The position numbers and the translations under genes were made by a program. The notes beneath the pieces were generated by a model, which saw nothing but the letters and a program-made list of their open reading frames with translations, was not told where the DNA came from and made no database searches. From contig JAPDOI010000038.1 of the NCBI GenBank assembly GCA_029168955.1, positions 1,143,001 through 1,207,000 on the forward strand: a stretch of DNA of 64,000 bases. Reading direction: 5' to 3'. Source of the DNA: Aplectana chamaeleonis (Eukaryota; Nematoda; Chromadorea; Rhabditida; Cosmocercidae). Below, piece by piece: positions 56,001 to 64,000 of the stretch; within the stretch, counting starts at the first letter, position 1; each line of letters opens with the position of its first letter.

Positions 56001-59000
56001 CGCCGTCCTCCCCTTCCGGTGTCAACGTATATGATAATGCGTGGATATCAGGGGTGATGTTGATACTCAATCGCGTATGCACCTCAACCGGTGGTTCAAT
56101 GTGTCGACGGAGAAGGTTCGTGATTTCAACGGGGTCAGGTCATGTGCGTGACAGGCGTGGTTTTGTTTAGAACCAGAATCACACGCTAAGTGAGGAACTG
56201 TATGCTAGCAAGTAGGCGAATCCAGAGTGGTAGATCGGAGTGGGTTCGTCTATGAGTTTAAGGCCCCGGTCATAGTTGGATGAGCCGACGCCTCCAGCCC
56301 GGTCGATACACACAGAATGCATTGGAAATGGGATGCAAAAATCACTCGGTGTATCCCCCCCGCACCCCCCAACACCCCCCAACACCCACCCGGTCGATAC
56401 GTATGAACAACATGGTGAGGTGAAGCTGAGAAAATCACTCGGTGTATCCCCCCGCACCCCCCAACACCCCCCCGCACCCCACCGGTCGATACGTATGTTT
56501 AAAATGATGGAGTGAAGTTGAGAAAAATCACTCGGTGTATCCGACGCGGTCGATATCCATGCAATACGTGGATGAGAAAATCACCGGGTGGGCGGGTCGA
56601 AGATAAAACATTGCGTATCACTAGAAAGCTAACCTTACTGCTACCTCCGTGACTTCACCATACTCGCCTTCACTATTTCTCTGAACAGGTGCAATCCTGT
56701 TGGCCACGTAATCATCGTCATATCTAGTTGGATGCACCGAGTGATTTTCTCAACCTCACTCCATCATTTTAAACATACGTGTCGACCGGGGTGGTGTTGG
56801 GGGGTGTTGGGGGGTGGGGGGGGGTGCGGGGGGATACAGATGCAAATAGCCCCAACTATGCCCGGGCCCTAAGCACATGAAGCGCCAAACCACGACTGGC
56901 AGGTGGCGGACTGAACGCTGGAGAGATGTGCCCACGCAACTATTGTAAACGGAAGGGGTGGGGGTAGGGGCCACTATGTCATCGCATTCGACCACACCCA
57001 ATTTCCCGCCGTCAAAGATTCTGAAGTTTAGGCGTGCGCTTTGAACAACGATTCAGGGTTTTCTTCTTCTTCCGAAATCAGGAAAGTCTATGCAGCGCGG
57101 AACAATGAGCAAGACCAAGTGCGATGGCCAGGTGCCTTTCCCCCTCGTTCGTAATAGCACTTTTGCAGCATAAAAGGTTTCCTCGCAGCAGACTGTGTAG
57201 GCTATGATGGCGATTACTTTGAGCTCGCCCCTACCCGAATCTTAGCCGGTAAAGCATGTGTCCAATCTGCTAGAACATGGTTTTTCCAAGTGTTAGAGCC
57301 AGTTTTTTTTCATACGGCGTTTTCGCCTGAATATTAATGCTCAGAGTGCTGAAATTAGGCGAAAAGTGCCGCAATGACCGAACTTTAACCACTTCTTCAT
57401 CTGCACTTTCAAAGGAACTGATCTCCGTCGATCTTTTTTCTTGAATTATCTAAATGCAGAACGTGGCAAGCCTTCTGTGAGTTCTAGTTATGGTATTGGT
57501 AAATGGACATGATTTGGTTGGATTTATAGATTGCTTGGTAGCAGCTAGATTCGTTGTTCGAGATCGATACATCTGTGTGCAGCCCTATGTTCGACTCTCC
57601 AGGAGTTCCCAGCCCAACCTTATCCAACACAGGTTAGTCTTGAACTATCACTTCCTTTGTATAGTAAACATATTGATCTCGCAAAATCTTGCAAGCCGAT
57701 TCTAGTCTTGATTTTTGGAAATTTGCTGTAACGAATGGCAAGGATTGACCGTGGGTCACCCTGCTCCCACTAGAGGGGCGGGGCGACCGAGATCGTCCCG
57801 GTAATGTCCACAAATGAGGAACCTGGCAGCGAGCCAACGGTATGGCGATGAAAGGGTCTCTGAAGAGGCAACGAGAGCTCTGTGGTCGACTATTCCTGCA
57901 CTCCGCTGGATTTGGCGATTTTGCTTGTTTTATTTGCTGAGTAAACTGTTTGAGGCAGTCCTCTGTGAAGCACTCCCACCGTTTCCCTATTTTCCGGGCA
58001 TATTCGCTCGCACAGACCGAGAACCAGGGCCAACCCCTGGTACATTGCATTCTGGAAAGAAGTACTCATGAAGGAAACATCTAGTCATTGTTATAGTCTA
58101 CAGCAATGGAAGTAGGACCTGGTGAGGTTGCGGACTCTTCCTAACATACTGTATTCTTCACTTCCGCACTGCCGTTCAGTCCGCAAAGTGCGCGCTGATT
58201 GCGAAATCGTGCTGCGTCGCGGTTGCGAGTATCCTCAGACAGGGATGTGGGATCATCCTGGCGGTGGGATCACCCGGGCACCAAAGGCTAAAAGCGCCCG
58301 GGTGATCCCACATCCTTGTCTGAGGATGCTCGCAATTGCGCCGCAGCAAGATTTCTCGATCAGGGTGCACTTTGCGGACTGAACGGCGGTGCGGAGGTGA
58401 ACTGTAGTCTGATTGTGTAATCACCCATTTTTTTCGAAACAACTGAAATTGGACGGTGAGTTTTCATTTCTACTCTCACATTTTCACCTGTTTTCATTGC
58501 TTCCACAGATTTAGTCATATCGGTGAAACCACAGACTCACCGATCTATGACAGCTGTTTCGGAAAAGTGAGTGATAACACTTACAAAGTACCGTATGTTA
58601 GGACGAGTCCGCAACCTCACCAGGTCCTACTTCCATTGCTGTAGGCTATATAATGATGGTGATATGATGACAATAAACCTGTTTTGAAATCGTGAAATCA
58701 CAGTCTTTGAGGGGGAAACAAGATGAAACCTGCAGTCGGCAGGTCGAGGGAAGACCTGGGTTACGGAGTTTGAGGGAAGACTCGCAGTAGGGAGGTCGAG
58801 GTAAGACCTGCAGTCTGGAGTTCGAGGAAAGAACTGCCGTCTGGAGGTTGAGGGAATACCTCGGGAGAACAAGAGAACTCCAGCTGTGGGAACTGCCCCT
58901 ATTACTCTGCTGTCGGGAGGTCCCCTTCGCCTCCCCCCGATTCTGGGGAAGTTCCGCAGTAGTTTCGAGGGAAGTTCTGCTGTCGTTCTCGGGAAGTTCC

Positions 59001-59479
59001 CCCCGAACGTCTGAGAGACGTGAGCAGGAATTAGTTACCATTGCATTGCGATCACCTTCTGGATCGAGTTCACGTATAAGAAAGTCACCACTGTTTTTCA
59101 GTAATCCTACTATATCTTCGTATGGGAGACATCCATGAAACCACTCCTCTTTTTGCAAATCCTCAAAAATTTCTCAGCGCAATGACAATATAGATGAAAA
59201 TTGATATAGATGCATTATTTCCATTCATTTCAACCACTCTAGTTCTGAAGAGTTGAACATCTTACCGCTAGCATTCGCTCCAGCTTCTCGTCTACAACAT
59301 TCGTGACTTTTTTCTTCTTAGACGACTTGATCTAAAAGCACACCAGATTTTCCACCACAAATTAATGATTTTAGGGAGTGGATAATGTCACATGGACGAT
59401 AAAATTTTAAGACGACTATAAGTTTCAACAAATAATAAAGCAATACCTCGGGCAACCAGGGACGTTTTGCTACGTTCAT
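50018..59479 (-). CDS. SH2-domain tyrosine kinase, Fer/Fps-like nematode type, ten exons
   Basis: Ten exons join in one frame: 59479-59447, 59331-59266, 59161-59039, 55787-55395, 55337-55258, 52161-52044, 51906-51824, 50669-50544, 50487-50349 and 50227-50018, giving 456 residues. The start is a 33-base exon, [12 protein letters not shown] Lys-rich segment and the SH2 domain follow (WFHG.. with FLIREL, then exon 4). The kinase has GEGAFGEVW, the VAVK lysine, the EAR glutamate of helix C, HRDIACRN split across exons 7 and 8, DFG, IRWQAPE and a [12 protein letters not shown]-lobe motif, so it should be active. It would phosphorylate tyrosine in the cytoplasm after SH2 docking. No F-BAR region is present, as in the many short nematode members. 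Introns run from 57 bases to over 3 kb. The acceptor of exon 3 ends GAG, and the final 20 residues are unusual, so the true 3' end may differ. Confidence 0.88.
50690..51823. other. Kinase intron 7, no further feature recognised
   Basis: This 1.15-kb intron lies between the exon ending at 51824 and that starting at 50669. The open frame at 50825-51184 and its opposite-strand counterpart lack splice support. Confidence 0.4.
52525..53345. mobile_element. Dispersed repeat with TGACGTCA-containing ends
   Basis: The left end has CCGACGTCATGACGTCAACC and the right end CCGACGTCATGATGACGTCG. The body (ATCGGTCCCACAACGAAA, CGTGTTCTGTCGTGTAAGCA) matches 62420-63315. It lies in kinase intron 5. Confidence 0.6.
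53282..53467 (-). repeat. Arm of an inverted pair with a short shared frame (minus)
   Basis: Read on the minus strand the sequence ATGGCCAACCAAGCAGTCGA..ATGGTATCATACAGTGG..GGGCATTT resembles 54079-54190 on the plus strand at both base and predicted-residue level (AVD..TN/AMVS core). It overlaps the right end of the repeat at 52525-53345. Confidence 0.45.
53482..53970. mobile_element. MITE family C (AGGCACAGGACACCC ends)
   Basis: Left end TTAAAGGCACAGGACACCC and right end GGGTGTACTGTGCCTTCAA are inverted. The outer TTAA-like flanks and the AGGCA start resemble families A and B, but the body is different. It lies in kinase intron 5. Confidence 0.7.
54079..54279 (+). repeat. Arm of an inverted pair with a short shared frame (plus)
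   Basis: Partner of 53282-53467. The shared frame covers about 35 residues only and is not linked to splice sites, so it is probably the remains of a mobile-element gene. Confidence 0.4.
54594..54750. mobile_element. Foldback MITE with 65-bp arms
   Basis: GGGAAGAGACTT, GCGTTCACT, TTGAAGGTT and GCGCAAACTC occur in the left arm and inverted in the right, around CTATAGCATATGG. The core GCGCAAACTCGGTGC is shared with 23236-23300. It lies in kinase intron 5. Confidence 0.85.
55049..55230. mobile_element. MITE with G-tract ends (CCTAGACGGGG subtype)
   Basis: TACTATCCTAGACGGGGGAG and GCCCCCCCCGTCTAGGATAA are inverted ends. It ends only 27 bases from the donor side of kinase exon 5. Confidence 0.78.
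56259..56873. mobile_element. Foldback element with C/G-tract subrepeats
   Basis: Ends TTAAGGCCCCGGTCATAGTT and its inverted form at 56850-56873. Inside, a unit of about 115 bases containing CGGTCGATACGTATG, GAGAAAATCACTCGGTGTAT and CCCCCCGCACCCCCCAACAC occurs three times in direct order, then once inverted (56727-56840). It lies in kinase intron 3. Confidence 0.7.
57000..58090. other. Middle of kinase intron 3, no gene recognised
   Basis: A 139-codon minus-strand frame (58050-57634) has no splice support or family match that I can see. No repeat was recognised. Confidence 0.3.
58092..58651. mobile_element. Double palindrome: long TIR enclosing an inner foldback
   Basis: Outer arms of about 55 bases (TATAG-CTACAGCAATGGAA.. 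with GGTGAGGTTGCGGACTC) at 58092-58150 and 58591-58651 differ at only two or three positions. Inside, 58152-58272 and 58293-58415 form a second inverted pair with TCAGTCCGCAAAGTGC and ATCCTCAGACA. It lies in kinase intron 3. Confidence 0.85.
58728..59012. repeat. 26-bp minisatellite in kinase intron 3
   Basis: Five units like CCTGCAGTCTGGAGTTCGAG plus GAAAGA follow each other from 58728 to 58858, with weaker copies to 59012. The array ends 27 bases from the donor of kinase exon 3. Confidence 0.75.
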
Positions 59480-59583
59480 TACACACAACACGTTTTTACA
59501 TTTTTCTAATCGAACTTCAACGCGGCTCCGAATTCATACCTTGACAGGTTTCCCCCATCCGTAAGTGCTTTAAATCGTGATAC

Positions 59584-59711
59584 AGGGCTGGGATCATACT
59601 TCTAGCGCCGAGCGAGGCGACTCAATGTTTACCATCGATATCGGCCAAAAATCGATACGCCTGGTACGCACTGCCGCTGCCGCTTGTCGCAGGAAGTTGA
59701 ATCCGGTTTTA
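59584..59711. mobile_element. Short MITE (GGCTGGGATCATACTTC), copy 2
   Basis: Matches 23911-24037, including AAAAATCGATACGCCTGGTA. The right end is more diverged (AGTTGAATCCGGT). It lies 105 bases upstream of the kinase start codon. Confidence 0.68.
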
Positions 59712-61095
59712 AAGTGTCAAAGCGTGCACTACTGTGCTATACACTTTGAAGTCACAATTGAGTCCCGAAACATTCGAACGCACCTCTGGCAATTTGAGCT
59801 CATCAATGCTGTCGTCATCGGAGTGCTACAAAGATATACTTTGTACCAAATAGCAGGACCATGTGCAGAGAGAACCAGTACATAGCACAAGTAAGCATCA
59901 TACCATGTCGACACGAGCAGGTGGAACAGCAGCTTTTGACCTCCGTTCCAAACTCGCCATATTGGAGAGTGTGAACGAGACCACCAACGAGCGCCCGAAC
60001 TGCTACATGAACTGACCTCGAACCCACCAAGGAAATGCAATAAAATACTGAAATGTTTATCAGCACCGTATATAAACATCAAAAGATTTCCTACTTCTTC
60101 CAGGATTGCTGGTCCTATCTCTGCTAATCAAGGCAGTTTCCCCCATTCTCCCACAGAGCGTCTGCTGGATCCTGTAAGAACTCTGCTCTATATGCAACCT
60201 TCAGGATGAGGAAATGATGAGGCTGAACACAACAACACGAACTTGGCGGCAACCGACTGCAGTGTAACGGGTTCCAGCCCATGCCTGAACTGCGGGACTT
60301 GGTAGGGTACTCCTGGAAGTCATGGCCACTTGTGAAACACTCCTTAACCGCTACCGAAAAGTGAGTTCTTACCATGGAGACAGGATTAGCTGAACAATAT
60401 TCGAGGGTATTGTGAACTACGTGTCCTTGCTCTTAGATGAACTAGGCTTAAATTGAGGGATTACTGTGTTTACTGAAGTCAGTAGGCTCGCTCAGAACCG
60501 TGTAGCACAGCAGCGAAGCCTTGCAGAACGTTTTTCAAACGATTCTCGCCTCAAATAGACCCAAGGGCTCCAATACAGGCGAACTCTCTCACTGCCGCTT
60601 GTCTCCTGCTTGTCTCCTTGCTGGGCTACCGCCTGGTAGGTAGTAGAACGCCAAAGCAGGTCAATAGGCTTGTGGTACTTGTGAAACATATTTGTCCAAC
60701 ATGTGGAGCCGCATACGTTAACATTATCATCTCAGACAAGACTCCTGTGCGCAGCGCAGTGTTCCCGCATCAAATGGGCATCAATCACTATTCATCCTAT
60801 TGCTTTTCTATAAGGCCGATCACACTTTTTCATTTGTTGTTCACCTTGGTTTCCGAAACTGTAATCCGCCACAATAAATAAATAAAAAATCGGAACACCG
60901 AACAGGAATCGGAGCCGCCTAACAGGACTCTTTCACCAATGTCCGGGCCACTGCCGTTGCTGCTCCTCCCGCTCGCCTGCACTGCAACAGCAGCGGCCCG
61001 GACAACATCAGTAGGGAACTCACAAATTGGGAATATGAGCCGCACTGTCAGGCGGCTTGAGGCTGAGACGCCTTAGTAGATTTCAAAAACATTGG
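59712..61095. other. No gene recognised
   Basis: Short open frames on both strands, none with splice support. This would include the distal upstream region of the kinase gene. Confidence 0.35.
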
Positions 61096-61099
61096 AATG

Positions 61100-62410
61100 C
61101 TAGGATTCTTCACGCCGAACAGTACCATACCCGCGCTAAGTTTTGTGAAAACGGAGAGCATTTGGCAAACTTGGCAAAAAAGCGTCCGATGCATGTAACT
61201 TTTTTGAATGAAGACATTTTCTAATTCTGAAAACGCTATCATATTCACCGATCAAATTTCTACCTAATTATGTAACCTGTGGGCCAAATTTTCCTGAAAT
61301 CGCTTTGTTTTTGAAGGAAATAGTTTTTCCAATCGGTTTTCAAAAAGGTCGCGCGCGGCGAAGTAAGGCGAAACTTTGAGCAGTAATTGTACAAGTAATG
61401 GAAGAGCAATCCGCATGCTTTCTTCATAAATTAGGTGCAGGTAAGAGCATCTCAAGGTTTGCGTAAGTTGAATTTTCGAAATCCTTCATTTAAAGGCAGT
61501 GTTCACGATAAAAAATGTGTTTCAGTTTCCACTAGGAATGGGTAGTGGAGGGGCACACTGTAACGTTAACGTCGAAAGAACGCATGAGAACGAGCCAGGA
61601 AGAGCCCCAAAAGAGCCCGAAGTTGCAACTTCGAGCGCATTGAAAACCCCAAAAGCGCATCACACGCCCACCGACGTGAGCAAATGAATGCTCAAGATCG
61701 TGAAATGAGCGATGATCTCCAATCATTAGCCACGTTCTTCCCTTCATTCTCAATTTCTCACTTTACTCAGGTCAGCTCGCATAGATCGACTGCAAAAGAC
61801 GGAAGTTACAAGCCTCGAACAACTCGTCCACCATGTTTCCTTAGCTCAATCTTTGAGGGACCATAACCCCGTTTCCAGAAGGTCTTGTGCGATTTCAGAG
61901 ACATCATTGGAATCAGCATGGGGCCGTTTACAAGATAGGCGGAAAAACAGAATAACGATATCCATCGTGAACTCTGCCTTTAAGAATCCGGGGATTTTGC
62001 AACAAAACTCCGATTTTCAGGTAGCTCTCAGGCGTGTTCAATGAAGGACTTCGAAATTTCAACAAACAACATCCTTGAGATTCTCTCACCTGCACTTAAT
62101 TTATGAAGAAAGCATGCAGATTGCTCTTCCACTACTCGTATAATTACTGCTCAAAGTTTCGCCGCACTTCGCCGCGCGCGACGTTTTTGAAAACCGATTG
62201 CAAAAACTATTTCCTTCAAAAACAAAGCGATCCCAGGGGAATTTGGCCCACAGGTTACATAATTAGGTAGCAATTTGATCGGTGAATATGATAGCGTTTT
62301 CAGAATTAGAAAGTCTTCATTCAAAAAAGTTACATGCATCGGACGCTTTTTTGCCAAGTTTGCCAGATGCTCCCCGTTTTTACAAAACTTAGCGCGGGTA
62401 TCATATTTGT
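61100..62410. mobile_element. Foldback element D, split by a TTAA MITE
   Basis: Left arm 61100-61490 and right arm 61984-62410 are inverted copies, sharing GCTAAGTTTTGTGAAAACGG, AAGCGTCCGATGCATGTAAC, GAAAACGCTATCATATTCACC, TTATGTAACCTGTGGGCC and CTTCGCCGCGCGCGAC. MITE B sits between them. Partial copies lie at 36690-37100 and 39560-39905. Confidence 0.83.
61494..61979 (+). mobile_element. MITE family B, copy 3, with TTAA duplication
   Basis: Ends AGGCAGTGTTCACGATAAAA and its near-complement; TTAA at 61490-61493 and 61980-61983. The body matches 48883-49369 in the same orientation. Confidence 0.9.
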
Positions 62411-62419
62411 CACGAAAAT

Positions 62420-63315
62420 GTGATGCTCCGCTCCCTCGAGAGCCTGAGCGCGGTCGGTCCCACAACGAAAGCCGTAGGCATCATCATTCGCCTCTCCAGC
62501 CACGGACCGGTGCGTTTTGTTCTATCACCGCCTTAAATTTTTAGTACGGTGCCTCATTTTGGGTCCTTAGGACTTTAGAACACTACGATCCTACCCTGTA
62601 AAACCGCTGCTCGACATGAGTGTCCTTGACGAACAGTTCATCGGCCGAAAACCTCGCCTATCCATCCTTGCTATTACAGTGGTATTCTCCTGTCATATTT
62701 GATTCTTCCCTATGATCCGCTGATATCTATAATTTCTTCCTTTCCTATTCTCTATCATGATCTTCCTGAAGTATAAAATAATCTGAATTAATCGTGTTCT
62801 GTCGTGTAAGCAAGATGACAATATATTTATATTTATTATACGCCTTTGCCGACGTACTCATAAGCCACAAAGTAGCGAGTTATAGCCATGAAAATGTATA
62901 CAAAAACAAACCAAGTCTTAGCGCAACGATTCAACTGCCGACAACAAGGCCGTGGTTAAAATTAGAGAATAATCGAAAAGGCGTCACTAGACAAAGTCGG
63001 GAGCCATTAAAGGTTGTGGGGCAGTAAGGCGAAAACCCAAGTACTGATAGAGGCTTGGAACCGTTCAGTGTTTCTTGGTACGGGAAATAATTCGCAATGG
63101 TTATACAGTTGGGACGCATATCGATTAGCGCATAGAGTTCCAAGTTGGTCACATCGGGTGTTGATTCCAGACTGCGGTACTGTTGTGATTCTGTTCGTGC
63201 TACAGTTTAGAGAGTTTGCTGGGATGATTGATGAGTTCAGTTCGCGTAATCCTGGTTGTCGGCCAACTGACCAGTTTCCCTCTGGACTGACGTCATCATG
63301 ACGTCGGACCCGGGG
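62420..63315. mobile_element. Second copy of the TGACGTCA-ended repeat, left-truncated
   Basis: Aligns with 52600-53345 from GGTCGGTCCCACAACGAAA to a right end with TGACGTCATCATGACGTCGG. A central segment (62870-63100) is longer than in the other copy. Confidence 0.6.
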
Positions 63316-63825
63316 TGAAACACCACTGATTCGCAACAGTATTAAAAACTTGATATTTTGCAGCTGTCCAGGCGCTTCCCTTCCTTGTGCTTAATGACCA
63401 ACCGAGAGACCTCTTCTATTCAGACCACGACGTCAGTTTCCTTTACCTAAAGCCCTCTCCGACTTCTCGTCGCCCTCTATTGCTAGATGAGAGCAATTCT
63501 ACCAGAAACTACAACTATCTGTCCTGAGACGCTCGTTGGCATTGGTGACCAAAAAACTGTACCATCGGCTCGTCCCATCTCGTGCGCAATCTGCCTAATA
63601 GGCTTTTGCCTGTCAGCCCAGAGCTTCATCTGGATCTTTCGTCCCTTTACCACTGAGCGATTGCTATTAAATCAAGTTTCCTTGTCCACTCCAGGCTTGA
63701 CCGTACGAATCCAAAAGGATAAACTCGTTTGATATAGTCAGACAGCGTGCGAGGACGCCCTTTCGCGTCTTTTTTCGACCTTCTTGAATAACCCACTTCA
63801 AACCCAACTTTGAGAAAAACAAAGG
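63316..63825. other. No gene recognised
   Basis: No supported exon or repeat was found between the two repeat copies. Confidence 0.35.
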
Positions 63826-63829
63826 TGAT

Positions 63830-64000
63830 ATCCATGATCCTGGCTTTGAAAAACGCTTCCAGAGCCCTGCACTCGGTCTAATGAAACGCCCAACCGAAAA
63901 TCCGTACGAGTCCAAAACGCTGTCCTTCTGGACGAAGTGTGGAAAAAAAGCCTTCACCCAAACTTTGCTCAGAGGGGTAGTTTTGGTCGCTGAACACATT
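63830..64000. repeat. Partial element-G copy running off the window
   Basis: AACGCTTCCAGAGCCCT, CGCCCAACCGAA, ATCCGTACGAGTCCAAAACG and ACTTTGCTCAGAGGGGTAG match 17190-17335 in the same orientation. The rest continues past the right edge. Confidence 0.75.

Noticed and set aside
57634..58050. A 139-codon minus-strand frame in kinase intron 3 as an extra exon
   Set aside because: Exons 3 and 4 join in phase without it across the SH2 domain, and it has no family resemblance.

Overview
The window looks like nematode nuclear DNA, probably from a rhabditine (clade V) worm, though the species cannot be named from sequence alone. The reasons are: a BEL/Pao retroelement with a phlebovirus-like glycoprotein of the kind known from nematodes; a small SH2-tyrosine kinase split by short GT..AG introns with T-rich acceptors, as in nematode Fer-type kinases; a mariner copy; tRNA-derived SINEs; and a very dense load of foldback DNA elements. 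Nothing here is bacterial and there is no operon.

Layout. 1-2009: AT-rich flank with a strand-biased AATTCA-rich stretch and, at the edge, one possible minus-strand exon. 2010-11201 (minus): a BEL/Pao element with a small Gag-like ORF, gag, and a 2164-codon protease-RT-RNaseH-integrase-glycoprotein ORF; no LTR pair was found by eye. 11.2-20 kb: repeats, with two TTAA-flanked MITE copies, a tRNA-derived SINE, a 2-kb TIR element and a foldback element. 20.4-25.8 kb (plus): a small candidate secreted protein and a multi-exon candidate gene of unknown function; two of its exons recur 2 kb downstream with mainly synonymous differences. 26.0-32.5 kb: a 5.1-kb satellite of 42-bp units with two higher-order repeats, framed by an inverted 135-bp repeat. 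33-46 kb: palindromic elements, including a 1-kb foldback and a TIR element that carries a zinc-finger C-terminal fragment. 46.0-47.3 kb: a dead mariner with its TA duplication. 50.0-59.5 kb (minus): a ten-exon SH2-tyrosine kinase gene whose two 3-kb introns are filled with mobile elements. 59.6-64 kb: further repeats, including a foldback element split by a TTAA MITE.

Only the kinase is a confidently intact host gene. The modular gene at 21.6-25.8 kb is a good candidate because its duplicated exons look constrained. Most of the remainder is mobile or repetitive. Nested copies inside the window allow some direct inference about insertion, for example the TTAA target shown by an occupied and an empty version of the same repeat. 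No computation was run: alignments were done by eye, and edges of repeats are approximate to a few bases.
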